Below, piece by piece: positions 1 to 8,263 of a DNA stretch of 64,000 nucleotides. Under the pieces are notes generated by a model. It searched no databases, was not told the origin of the DNA, and was given only the letters and a program-made list of their open reading frames with translations. This DNA is from Candidatus Palauibacter scopulicola (GTDB lineage Bacteria; Gemmatimonadota; Gemmatimonadetes; Palauibacterales; Palauibacteraceae): the NCBI RefSeq assembly GCF_947581915.1, contig NZ_CANPWG010000046.1:37679-101678 (forward strand). The letters run 5' to 3'. Positions within the stretch are counted from its first letter, which is position 1. Each line of letters starts with the position of its first letter. The position numbers and the translations under genes are program-made.

Positions 1-47
1 GGGGCTCTCGTCCCGATCTCGACGAAGCGGTCGAAACGTGGTCGCGC

Positions 48-443
48 ATGAACGACGCCTCGATCCTGCGCAGCGTCGCCGCCGTCATCCTGGGGTTCGT
101 CGTGCTGACGCTGGGCTCGGTGCTCACCGGCCGGCTGCTGCTGTCGCTGTTCGGGGTCGACCCGGGGGCGGCCCCCGGAGCCGAGTTCATCTTCACCAGC
201 CTCGGCGTGCGCCTCGCCGTCACCGTCCTGGCAGGCTTCCTCGCGGCCCTCACGGCTCCGCGCGCGCCCCGGCTCCATGCCGGCGTCCTGGCGGCGATCC
301 TCGTCTTCTTCAGCCTTGCCTCCCTCGCCGGCCTCTCGGCCTCCGGCGACCCGTACGGCCCCGCAGGGTACCCCATCGCGATGCTCGTCATCGGCCCCGC
401 CGGCGTCCTCATCGGCGGCGCGCTCCGGTCGCGTCGCCGCTAA
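48..443 (+). CDS. Small four-helix membrane protein, unknown function
   Basis: A 131-residue, strongly hydrophobic protein with about four predicted membrane segments: residues ~8-30, 52-70, 77-98 and 106-125. It ends in a short basic tail (RSRRR) expected to stay in the cytoplasm. I recognise no catalytic motif or named family. The ATG at 48 begins just before the first hydrophobic segment. A second reading frame starting ten bases earlier is arginine/proline-rich and is not credible. The gene is followed after 24 bases by a trans-sulfuration enzyme on the same strand, so the two may be co-transcribed, but nothing links their functions. The upstream gene lies outside the window. Confidence 0.6.
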   Translation: MNDASILRSVAAVILGFVVLTLGSVLTGRLLLSLFGVDPGAAPGAEFIFTSLGVRLAVTVLAGFLAALTAPRAPRLHAGVLAAILVFFSLASLAGLSASGDPYGPAGYPIAMLVIGPAGVLIGGALRSRRR

Positions 444-467
444 CCCGGACCCCCTGAAAGGTCGGAA

Positions 468-1595
468 ATGCGAATCGAAACGCTGGCGGTGAAGACGGGC
501 ATGGAGCCGGATGGGGGGAGCCGGGCGATCGCGCCCCCAATCACGCTCTCGACCACCTTCGAGCGCGGGGAGGACGGATCGTACCCCGGGGGATTCGACT
601 ACTCCCGCTCCGGAAACCCCAACCGGCGAGCGCTGGAGGCGGCACTGGCCGCGCTGGAGGGCGGGCCGGAAGCCGTCGCGTTCCCCTCCGGGATGGCGGC
701 CACGTTCGCCGTCATCTTCTCGCTCTCGCCGGGGGATCACGTCGTCGCGGCGGACGACGCGTACTACGGGACCGGCGTCCTCCTGCGGGATTCGTTCGCC
801 GAGCGCGGCATCGAGGCGAGCTTCGTCGACATGACCGACCTGGACGCCGTCCGGGCCGCGATGCGGCCGAACACCCGCCTCGTGTGGATGGAGACGCCGT
901 CGAACCCGCTCATCCGCATCTCCGACATCGAGGCGCTCGCCGGCATCGCGCGAGAGGGCGGGGCGGTCTCGTGCTGCGACAACACGTGGGCGACGCCGCT
1001 CCTGCAGCGGCCGATCGATCTCGGCGTGGATCTCGTCATGCACTCCACCACCAAGTACTTCGGCGGCCACAGCGACGTGACCGGCGGCGCGGTGATCGTG
1101 CGCGAGCCGGGCGGGACCCTCGAAGCGCTGCGGAAGATCCAGAAGGACGGCGGCCTCGTGCCCTCGCCCTTCGACGCCTGGCTCACGCGGCGCGGCCTCG
1201 AATCCCTCGCCGCGCGCATTGCCATGCACTGCGCCAACGCCATGGAGATCGCCCGCTTCCTCGCCGCCCACCCGCGCGTCGAGCGGGTCTACTATCCCGG
1301 CCTGGAGGACGATCCCGGACACGCCCTCGCCGCGCGCCAGATGTCCGGCTTCGGCGGCATGCTGTCCTTCGACGTCGCGGGCGGCCGGGACGAGGCGTTC
1401 GCGGTCGCGGCCCACGTGAAGGTCATCGCCCGCGCCACGAGTCTCGGCGGGACGCACTCCCTCATCGAGCACCGGGCGTCCGTCGAAGGACCGACGACGC
1501 GGGCCCCGGAGAACCTGCTCCGCATGTCCGTCGGCCTCGAACACCCCGACGACCTGAAGGAAGACCTGGACCGGGCCCTCGCCGCCTCCGCCTGA
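468..1595 (+). CDS. Cys/Met metabolism PLP-dependent enzyme (cystathionine gamma-synthase/lyase type)
   Basis: A 375-residue fold-type I PLP enzyme of the trans-sulfuration family (MetB/MetC/MetY). Signatures include the N-terminal 'PPITLSTTF' substrate loop, 'YSRSGNPNR', the phosphate-binding 'FPSGMAA', and the Schiff-base lysine in 'HSTTKYFGGHSD' near residue 198. The C-terminus carries the usual 'LRMSVGLEHPDDLKEDL' block. Family members make or cleave cystathionine or methionine-type thioethers. Sequence alone does not decide between gamma-synthase, beta-lyase and gamma-lyase activity. Length is normal for the family. A purine-rich AAGG precedes the ATG. No SAM or T-box riboswitch fits in the 24-base leader. 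It converges on the soxAG gene; a 22-bp palindrome lies between them. Confidence 0.88.
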   Translation: MRIETLAVKTGMEPDGGSRAIAPPITLSTTFERGEDGSYPGGFDYSRSGNPNRRALEAALAALEGGPEAVAFPSGMAATFAVIFSLSPGDHVVAADDAYYGTGVLLRDSFAERGIEASFVDMTDLDAVRAAMRPNTRLVWMETPSNPLIRISDIEALAGIAREGGAVSCCDNTWATPLLQRPIDLGVDLVMHSTTKYFGGHSDVTGGAVIVREPGGTLEALRKIQKDGGLVPSPFDAWLTRRGLESLAARIAMHCANAMEIARFLAAHPRVERVYYPGLEDDPGHALAARQMSGFGGMLSFDVAGGRDEAFAVAAHVKVIARATSLGGTHSLIEHRASVEGPTTRAPENLLRMSVGLEHPDDLKEDLDRALAASA

Positions 1596-1636
1596 GTTCC
1601 CCGCCCGCGGGCTCGGCTGTGCCTCTCGGCCGCCCA

Positions 1637-1658
1637 AGACGTTCCCGCGGGAACGTCT
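1637..1658. repeat. 22-bp perfect palindrome between convergent genes
   Basis: The half-site AGACGTTCCCG is followed directly by its exact reverse complement, giving 22 bp with no spacer. It sits in the 62-bp gap between the convergent PLP-enzyme and soxAG genes and touches the last base of the soxAG stop codon. The inner 16 bp recur exactly at 9897-9912. It has no T-tract on either side, so it is not a textbook intrinsic terminator, although as RNA it could form a hairpin in both directions. Confidence 0.6.
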
Positions 1659-4600
1659 CAGCTCTTCAGCGCGCGAAACCAGTCGGTGAAGATCCGCTCG
1701 CCCGCCGGGCGGAGTCCCGCGTGGCGACCCGATTCGAGGACGGCCTCGACGAAAGTCTGTGCATAACCGCGGCTGCATGTGAGGAGGACGGCGTCGTCGC
1801 GCCACGTCACGACCTGGCAGGGGACGTGGAGGACGGGCCCCTGGGTCAGGAACGGTCGGGCCCGCGCCGGGTCGAAGAGGTCGAGGCTCGTGACGCTCTC
1901 CAGCACTTCCGGGACGGCGTCGCCCAGCAAGGCGAGCCAGCAGTGGGAGTCGGTGGTGTCCGTGTAGTGCGGGCCGTCCGGCCTGGCGGGCGCCGCGCCG
2001 GGTCCGACGTGCCAGATCGAGGCCTGCGTGCCGTTCATCCGGTTGATCATCAACCCGTTTCGGATCGCGACTTCTCCCGGCGTGCGCGGTACGTCGAGGC
2101 CGAACGGCTGCACGGTCGCGATGTCCCGGTGCTGGACGTCCCAGCGCGCGCGGTGGCTGAGGTCGATGAGGCAGGCCTGGCGCAGGGCCTCGGTGGGGGC
2201 GCGGTCGGATTCGTAGTTGAGCACCACGTTCCAGCCGGCCCGGCGCTCGGTGCGGGCGGGCGCGGCGTCGAAGCGGACCGGAGACCGGCGATGGGCTGCG
2301 GGCGCCGGCTGCGATGGCACCTCGACGGACCGGGGCGGGCGCCCTTCGGGGGCGATTCGCAGGCGCTGCCCCTTCGGATCGTAGAAATGGGGAGGCACCA
2401 CGGTCGCGGCCGAACGCATGGCCCGCCGGCCCGGCGACTCGTACAGGTCGAGCGAACGGCCCCGCTCCGCCAGCCGGTCCTCGACGAGGGCGAGTCCGTA
2501 CTGCCAGCCCAGCGTCTCGCTGTGCCGCGTCGTGCAGACGAAGCCGGCGATCCGCTCCCCGTCCACGACGAGCGCCCCGTCCTCGGGCCGGTGGGCGACG
2601 ACGTCGTCGTCGATCCGCAGTCCGACGAGCTTCAGCCGCCCGGACTGCGCCTCGCAGTGGCGCAGCGCGGCGGCGCCCACCTTGCCGGAGGCCGTGTCCT
2701 CGCGGTCCCAGAGCCAGCCCATGCCGATGTCGAGGAGGGTGACGCGCTGCTCGGACTCCGTCCCGATGATCACGTGTCCCTTCTCGGCCCGCAGGCAGTT
2801 CTGCGCTTCGAGCCCGAACGGGCGAATGCCGAACTCGGCCCCGGCCTCCCATAACAGGTCCCACACGTACCGGGCGTAACTCGCACCCACGTGCAGTTCG
2901 TAGGACAGCTCGCCCACGAACCCGAGGCGCAGGCACCGCGCCGCCACGCCGTCCCCGACCTCGATCTCCCGGCAGCCGAGGTACGGGAACGCCTCGTCCG
3001 ACAGATCCGCGCCCGTGATCTTCCCCAGCACCCGCCGCGCGTTCGGCCCGGCCACGTTGATGGAGGCGAGGGCGTCGGTGAGGTTGACGAGGTTGTAGTC
3101 CCACCCGTCGTACCGCGTGTGGAAACGGAGCCACTCGACCGTGGTTCCCGCCCGGTTCGAACTCGTCGTGAAGTAGAACTCGTCCTCACCCGTCCGCACG
3201 ACGACGCCGTCATCGATGATGTTGCCGGTGTCGTTGCACATCGCCGAATACGTGCAGCGTCCGGGCCGGGCCCGCGTCATGTCGGAGACGTAGACGCGCT
3301 GCAGGGCGCGCAGGGCGTCGGGCCCCCAGATCCGGAACTTCCCCAGCGGCGAGCTGTCGAGGAGGCCGACGTTCTCGCGCACGTTGCGGATCTCCTCCAG
3401 GCACTCCCGGTCCTCGCTGAAGTAGCGCGCTCTCAGCCACGGCCCCGCGCGGCGGAACACGGCGCCCCGCGCGGCCTGGTCGTCGTGGAGCGGGGTCCGC
3501 TTGTGAACGTCGTGGGCCGGGCCCGCGAGCGTCGCGAGGGAAGGGGGGATGACGGGTGGACGCACCGTGGTGGCGGCGAAGCTGCCGACCGGCCGCCCCG
3601 CGATCTCGGCCATCGCCATGGCGAGGTTCTGGCCCGGCACCCGGTACTGTCCCGGCCCGAGGCCGAAGTTGCCGAAGCGCTTCGCGAGTTCCGGCACGTC
3701 GAAGCCTTGGGCGGCGCATTGGGCCGCGTTCTTCCACGTGCCATCCTCGTCGAAGTCCAAGAACGCCTTGCGGCCGGGGGCGAGACGCGGTCCGGCGGCG
3801 GGTCCGCGGACGATCGATGAGCCCCGGGCGGGCCCCGGCAGGTCGGCCAGGCGCGCGCGCTCCCGGGTCAGCACCCCCGCGACGCTCGCGCCGCACGCCG
3901 CGGCGGCCTCGAGCCCCGCGATCCGCCCTGAACAGGTGAGCGCCTCGAGATCGGTGAGCCGAAGGATGCCGCCCGCGGCGAACACGTCGGGCGGGAGGCG
4001 CTCGAGCTCGAAGGTCCGGGTGCGCTCGCCGTGGCGGAACCGCGCCCCGGCGCACGAGAGGACCCCGATGTCCGGCTGCCGCCCCGCGCTCGCCACCAGC
4101 ACGTCGCACGCCACGCGCAGCGAGTCGCCCGCGCCGCTATCCGCCGAGCCGCTCCCCGCCCGGGCCGCCACCTCGACGCCCCGCACCCGGCCCCGCCCGC
4201 GCACGCGCGCCGCGGCCCATCCCGGCCGGAAGTCGATCCCCGCGGCCGACAGGGCGTCCACCAGCTCCGGGTCGTGCCCCCCGCGCCGGGCGTCGGCGAC
4301 GACGCGCACGTCCATGCCGAGCGCGACCAGATCCGCCGCCGCCTCGAGCCCGAGGTCGTCGCCCACGCTAAAGGCGGCGGCCGCGCCCGGCCGGACGCCG
4401 TAAGTCCGCGCGAGCCGGATCGCCGTGTCGACCTGCATCACGCCCGGACGGTCGTTGTGCTCGAACACGAGCGGCCGCTCGATCGAGCCCGTCGCGACCA
4501 CGATCGCTCGCGCGCGGCACTCCCAGTGCGATTCCCCCCGCCCCCCTTCGGACGCGTCCGATCCGGCAAGCTGGAAGCCCGTGAGCAGGTTCTCGCCCCA

Positions 4601-5350
4601 GATGCCCGTGACCGGGGCGTGCCGGAACACGCGGATCGAGCCCATCCCTTCGACCTGCTCGACGAGGGCCGACACGTCATCGGCGAGCGGGCGACCCTGC
4701 CGCACCCGCCAGTCGAGATGTCCGCCCAGCCACGGCCGGCGCTCGAACAGGCACACCCGCAGGCCGCGCCGTCCGGCCTCGAACGCCGCCGACAGCCCCG
4801 CCGGGCCGCCGCCGACCACCGCCACGTCCGCGTGCAGGTAGCGCTCCACACGCTTGATCGCGCCCGCCCGCACTCCCCCGTCCGCCCGCTCCACGGCGTC
4901 AAGCCGCAGCACGCCCAGGCCGGCCAGCGTCCGCATCCGCTCCTGAAAGAACCGGGCCGCCCACGCGGGGCGGTGGAAGACCCGGTAGTAGAAGCCCGCC
5001 GGCATGAACCGGTCGAGCCGGTCGAGAAGGCCGAAGGCGTCGAACCGCGGGTCGCCGCGCACGTTCTGCGCGCCGACCTCCATCCCCGCGCGCAGCGGCG
5101 TCGTCCCCGCCGACTGGTTCGGCACACCGTCGATCGAGACGAGCTGGCTCGACCCTTCCCCCTCCAGGTCGTACAGCCCCCGGGGCCGGTGATACTCGAA
5201 GCTCCGGCCGAAGGTGCGGACCCCCGCGCCCCAGAGCGCCGACGCCACCGTATCTCCCTCGAATCCTTCGAGCGTGCGCCCGCACCAGCGGAAGCCGAGC
5301 GGCCGGGAGCGGTCGATCCGCTCCGTTGGGGACGGCGGCAGCCGGCTCAC
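1658..5350 (-). CDS. soxA: Sarcosine oxidase alpha subunit fused to gamma subunit
   Basis: A 1230-residue protein. Residues ~15-110 form the Fer2-like N-terminal domain ('LGFRWCGRTLEGFEGDTVASA', 'YHRPRG'). Residues ~175-500 are a pyridine-nucleotide/FAD oxidoreductase with GGGPAG at ~180. Residues ~630-1000 are a GcvT-like folate-binding domain. After a proline-rich linker (~1020-1045), the last ~190 residues resemble SoxG ('LIDLSHRARWDVQHRD', 'YTDTTDSHCWLALLG', 'RIFTDWF'). Classical SoxA is about 970-1000 residues with SoxG separate, so this is an alpha-gamma fusion. The enzyme oxidises sarcosine to glycine and H2O2 and transfers the methyl carbon to tetrahydrofolate. The GTG start overlaps the soxD stop (GTGA), which implies translational coupling. 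No separate soxG follows. Confidence 0.9.
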   Translation of the reverse strand: MSRLPPSPTERIDRSRPLGFRWCGRTLEGFEGDTVASALWGAGVRTFGRSFEYHRPRGLYDLEGEGSSQLVSIDGVPNQSAGTTPLRAGMEVGAQNVRGDPRFDAFGLLDRLDRFMPAGFYYRVFHRPAWAARFFQERMRTLAGLGVLRLDAVERADGGVRAGAIKRVERYLHADVAVVGGGPAGLSAAFEAGRRGLRVCLFERRPWLGGHLDWRVRQGRPLADDVSALVEQVEGMGSIRVFRHAPVTGIWGENLLTGFQLAGSDASEGGRGESHWECRARAIVVATGSIERPLVFEHNDRPGVMQVDTAIRLARTYGVRPGAAAAFSVGDDLGLEAAADLVALGMDVRVVADARRGGHDPELVDALSAAGIDFRPGWAAARVRGRGRVRGVEVAARAGSGSADSGAGDSLRVACDVLVASAGRQPDIGVLSCAGARFRHGERTRTFELERLPPDVFAAGGILRLTDLEALTCSGRIAGLEAAAACGASVAGVLTRERARLADLPGPARGSSIVRGPAAGPRLAPGRKAFLDFDEDGTWKNAAQCAAQGFDVPELAKRFGNFGLGPGQYRVPGQNLAMAMAEIAGRPVGSFAATTVRPPVIPPSLATLAGPAHDVHKRTPLHDDQAARGAVFRRAGPWLRARYFSEDRECLEEIRNVRENVGLLDSSPLGKFRIWGPDALRALQRVYVSDMTRARPGRCTYSAMCNDTGNIIDDGVVVRTGEDEFYFTTSSNRAGTTVEWLRFHTRYDGWDYNLVNLTDALASINVAGPNARRVLGKITGADLSDEAFPYLGCREIEVGDGVAARCLRLGFVGELSYELHVGASYARYVWDLLWEAGAEFGIRPFGLEAQNCLRAEKGHVIIGTESEQRVTLLDIGMGWLWDREDTASGKVGAAALRHCEAQSGRLKLVGLRIDDDVVAHRPEDGALVVDGERIAGFVCTTRHSETLGWQYGLALVEDRLAERGRSLDLYESPGRRAMRSAATVVPPHFYDPKGQRLRIAPEGRPPRSVEVPSQPAPAAHRRSPVRFDAAPARTERRAGWNVVLNYESDRAPTEALRQACLIDLSHRARWDVQHRDIATVQPFGLDVPRTPGEVAIRNGLMINRMNGTQASIWHVGPGAAPARPDGPHYTDTTDSHCWLALLGDAVPEVLESVTSLDLFDPARARPFLTQGPVLHVPCQVVTWRDDAVLLTCSRGYAQTFVEAVLESGRHAGLRPAGERIFTDWFRALKS

Positions 5351-5634
5351 GACGAGTCTCCCAGGCTCGCCTCATCCTCGCCCGCCCCGCCGCCGGGCCG
5401 CGTCTCCCGGTTCGTGGCCGGGTCGCGCCACGTCGAGAACCAGACGCCGCAGCCTGCCGCGTGGTGCCACCACTCCTCCTGCGGCTCCGGGCGGTTCATG
5501 CGGAACTGCGCCCAGCGGAAGTGCGCCTCGGCGGCATCTGCCTCGGCTGGCCTCGGTCCCCGCTCCGGCCCTCCGTACGTGAACTCGTACACGTCGCGCT
5601 TCCCGCACACCGGGCACATCAACCGGAACGTCAC
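5347..5634 (-). CDS. soxD: Sarcosine oxidase delta subunit
   Basis: A 95-residue zinc-binding subunit of heterotetrameric sarcosine oxidase. It shows the N-terminal 'CPVCGKRDVYEF' knuckle, the 'FRWAQFRMNRP' segment and the 'EEWWHHAAGCGVWF' block typical of SoxD, where Cys and His side chains hold the structural zinc. It starts at GTG, 7 bases after the soxB stop, and overlaps the soxAG start by 4 bases, placing it in the canonical B-D-A order. The C-terminal 20 residues are acidic, low-complexity and poorly conserved in the family. Confidence is high because motif and context agree. Confidence 0.9.
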   Translation of the reverse strand: MTFRLMCPVCGKRDVYEFTYGGPERGPRPAEADAAEAHFRWAQFRMNRPEPQEEWWHHAAGCGVWFSTWRDPATNRETRPGGGAGEDEASLGDSS

Positions 5635-5641
5635 GGCGTCG

Positions 5642-6913
5642 TCAGTCCCACTGTCCGTACTTCATGGTCGTGGCCGTCTCCCCCATGTGCCGGTTCTCGA
5701 GGAAGCGGCGCAGCGCGAACGGGCGCAGGATCTCAGGCGCCTCCTCGCGCGCCATGAACTCGGCCATGTACTTCCCCGCCACCGGGCCGGACTTGAAGCC
5801 GAAGTATCCCCATCCCACGTCGAGGTAGAGCCCCTCATGGGCGAAGTTGCCGTCGAGGATGGGTGCCATGTCCGGCGTCATGTCCGCCAGCCCCGCCCAC
5901 ACGCGCAGAAAGCGCACCCCCTTCAGACACGGCATGAAGTCCGTCAGCGCCTCGGCCTGGTGCTTGAAGTAGCCCGCCGTGACGTCCGTCGTGTAGTTCA
6001 CCTGCGGGTCCATGTGCGCGCCCGTCGCGATCTCCCCCTTCAGCGTCTGATTCGCGTAGACGTGGTACGCCCCCGAACTCACGACGTGGTGCAGGAAGGG
6101 CTTCAGCGGCTGCGTGACCATCGCCTGGATCGTGAGCGGGTTCACCGGCAGTTCGATGTCGAGCATGGCCGCGACCGCCGGTCCGTACCCGCCGGCCATG
6201 ATCCCCAGCTTCCGGCAGCCGATCGGCCCCGCGCTCGTCCGCACGCCCGTCACGCGCCCGCCCTCCGTGTCGATCCCCTGAACCTCCACGCCCTGGTGGA
6301 TCGAGGCTCCGTGCAGGCTGGCGCCCCGGGCGAGTCCCCACACCACCGCGTCGTGGCGCACGACGCCCCCGGGCGGGTGGTACATGCCGGCCTGGATCGG
6401 GTGCGCGGGCCGGTCCGACACGTCCAGCGCCGGGACCAGTTCCTTGCACTGCGGCGGATCGAGCAGTTCCGAGCGCACGCCGCAGAAGTTCGCCGTGTTG
6501 ATGGAGAGCCGGAACGCGGCCACCGCCGCCTCGCTGTGCGCGAGGTTGAGGTTGCCGCAGTTGTGGAACATGAGGTTGAAGTCGAGTTCGTCCGTGAGGA
6601 TGGGCCACAGCTTCAGCCCCTCGTCATAGAGCGGGACGTTCTCCTGCGTGCGCTGGTTCGCCCGCACGATCGCGGTGTTCCGCCCGGAGCCCCCGAAGCC
6701 GATGTACTGGCTCTCGAGCACGGCGATATCCCGGACGCCGTGGTCTTTCGCGAGGTAGTAGGCCGTGGCGAGCCCGTGGATGCCGCCCCCGATGATCACC
6801 ACGTCGTAACGGCGGCGGAGCGGCCTCTCCTCCCACAGGCGGCCCGGCCGGAACACGCCCTCCCCGAGCGCGGACTTCAGTCTCCCCAGCCTCCCCAGCG
6901 CTCCAGGGCTCAC
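5642..6913 (-). CDS. soxB: Sarcosine oxidase beta subunit
   Basis: A 423-residue DAO-fold flavoprotein. The dinucleotide-binding GGGIHG lies at ~42-47. 'VRHDAVVWG' at ~185-193 contains the histidine that covalently binds FMN in characterised heterotetrameric enzymes. The C-terminus has the conserved 'DVGWGYFGFKSGPVAGKYMAE' region. SoxB carries the sarcosine oxidation site. The GTG at 6913 gives a ~35-residue lead before the FAD fold, normal for SoxB; no good Shine-Dalgarno sequence is visible, so translation may be coupled to the FAD oxidoreductase 25 bases upstream. All four functional modules (B, D, A, G) are present in this cluster. Confidence 0.93.
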   Translation of the reverse strand: MSPGALGRLGRLKSALGEGVFRPGRLWEERPLRRRYDVVIIGGGIHGLATAYYLAKDHGVRDIAVLESQYIGFGGSGRNTAIVRANQRTQENVPLYDEGLKLWPILTDELDFNLMFHNCGNLNLAHSEAAVAAFRLSINTANFCGVRSELLDPPQCKELVPALDVSDRPAHPIQAGMYHPPGGVVRHDAVVWGLARGASLHGASIHQGVEVQGIDTEGGRVTGVRTSAGPIGCRKLGIMAGGYGPAVAAMLDIELPVNPLTIQAMVTQPLKPFLHHVVSSGAYHVYANQTLKGEIATGAHMDPQVNYTTDVTAGYFKHQAEALTDFMPCLKGVRFLRVWAGLADMTPDMAPILDGNFAHEGLYLDVGWGYFGFKSGPVAGKYMAEFMAREEAPEILRPFALRRFLENRHMGETATTMKYGQWD

Positions 6914-6938
6914 GGCACGCGGGTCGACGCGTGGAGGG

Positions 6939-8246
6939 TCAGCCGATGACCGAGTAGGACGAATCCGGGTTCATCGTCCGCAGCCGGCTGAAGAACCCGA
7001 GGTCACAGTCCCGTCTCGTATACTTCATATGAAACCGGACCGGATCGGCGTCGTGGTCGCGCCCGCCCTCGACCTGCTCGATGAGTTCCGCCATGAGCTG
7101 CCCCGCGACCGGCGCGTTCTTGAACTGGTTCCCCGACGTCCCCACCGCCATGTAGAAGCCGGGCAGGTCCGACTTGTCATAAATCGGGATCCAGTCATCG
7201 GAAACATCATAGAGGTCGACGAGCCCCTGCCGCGCCTCCGGCACGGGGAGTCCCTTCACCCGCTGGGCCTCGCGCAGGACCTGCGTCCTCCACTGATAAC
7301 TGAACGTATTGTCATAGTCGTCCGGGTCTTCCACCCACTCCAGATCGTCGCAGGGCGGGTCCTCCGAACCGATCAGGATGTGGTTCCCCACTTCCGGCCG
7401 CGAATAGCACCCGATATCGCTGTCCGAGATCAGCATCCCGACGACGTTATAGTCGACGCCCTCCGGCGCGGGTACGTGACAGACCTCCTGCTTCAGGGCG
7501 CGCGTCTTGATGTTCATCCCCTCCTCGACCCCCGCCATGCGGTTGATGACGAAGGAGTGAGGCCCGCCCACGTTCACCACGACCGGCGCCCGCACCTCGG
7601 ACCCGTCCTTCAGGCGGACGCCCGCGACCCTCCCGTTCTCCCGGAGGATCTCAGTCACCTCCGTGTTGAAGCGGAACTCGCCTCCGTGCGCCTCGCACCC
7701 GAGTTGAACGTTGTGGCAGCAGAGTTGCGGGTCGTTGATGTAGCCGGATTCCGGGATGTAGACGGCCCCGGCCACGTTCCCGCCCGTCGGCCGGCCGAAC
7801 GCCGGGTCCTCCTCCGTCACGGGAGGGCCGAACTGCCGCGTGTCGAGGACAGAGAGCTTCTCGCGCATCCCCTCCGCGTCCAGGTCCTCGTAAGCGACGT
7901 GGAGTTCGCCGAGACTCTCCTTCACCCGCTGCAGGTAGTGGTTCTTCTCCGTCTTCGTGACGAGGCAGCCGGTGTTTACGTAGCGCGCGAGCCCGGAGGG
8001 GTCCGGCACGCCGACGTATTTCCCCCAGTCGAGCCAGTAGAAGTAGGACTCGCGCGCCATGGCGACGCCGTCTGGCGTCGAATAGTGGAGCCGGATGATG
8101 GCGCAGGTGTTCGAGGTCGAGCCGTACCCGGCGGCGGGGAGCTTGTCGACGTTGAGCGTCCGGAACCCGCGCTTGGCCAGCTCGAACCCCGTGCAGACGC
8201 CGATGACGCCGGCGCCGATGATGATCGCGTCGTAGTCCCTGGACAT
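6939..8246 (-). CDS. DAO-family FAD-dependent amine/amino-acid oxidoreductase
   Basis: A 435-residue protein opening with 'YDAIIIGAGVIGVCTGFELAKRG', the FAD Rossmann signature, then the DAO-fold substrate half and a C-terminal 'YMAVGTSGNQFKNAPVAGQLMAELI' flavin-contact region. It resembles soxB but is a distinct paralogue, plausibly oxidising another N-methylated or secondary amine and feeding the sarcosine oxidase downstream. The exact substrate cannot be read from sequence. I chose the ATG at 8246 because the Rossmann motif starts four codons later; the open frame runs 129 codons further upstream into the beta-lactamase-like gene with implausible composition. It lies 17 bases after that gene and 25 bases before soxB. 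Confidence 0.85.
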   Translation of the reverse strand: MSRDYDAIIIGAGVIGVCTGFELAKRGFRTLNVDKLPAAGYGSTSNTCAIIRLHYSTPDGVAMARESYFYWLDWGKYVGVPDPSGLARYVNTGCLVTKTEKNHYLQRVKESLGELHVAYEDLDAEGMREKLSVLDTRQFGPPVTEEDPAFGRPTGGNVAGAVYIPESGYINDPQLCCHNVQLGCEAHGGEFRFNTEVTEILRENGRVAGVRLKDGSEVRAPVVVNVGGPHSFVINRMAGVEEGMNIKTRALKQEVCHVPAPEGVDYNVVGMLISDSDIGCYSRPEVGNHILIGSEDPPCDDLEWVEDPDDYDNTFSYQWRTQVLREAQRVKGLPVPEARQGLVDLYDVSDDWIPIYDKSDLPGFYMAVGTSGNQFKNAPVAGQLMAELIEQVEGGRDHDADPVRFHMKYTRRDCDLGFFSRLRTMNPDSSYSVIG

Positions 8247-8263
8247 TGCCGTTCCCACCCGTC

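Noticed and set aside
444..467. SAM or T-box riboswitch before the trans-sulfuration enzyme
   Set aside because: The leader is only 24 bases and has no suitable structure.
1596..1660. Palindrome at 1637 as a bidirectional intrinsic terminator
   Set aside because: It has no T-tract on either side, and the same core recurs near a gene start at 9897, so a terminator role alone does not explain it.
4031..6949. A 972-codon plus-strand open frame opposite soxA/D/B
   Set aside because: It is antisense to clear sarcosine oxidase genes, is extremely Arg/Pro/His-rich and matches no fold. Long shadow frames are expected at this GC content.
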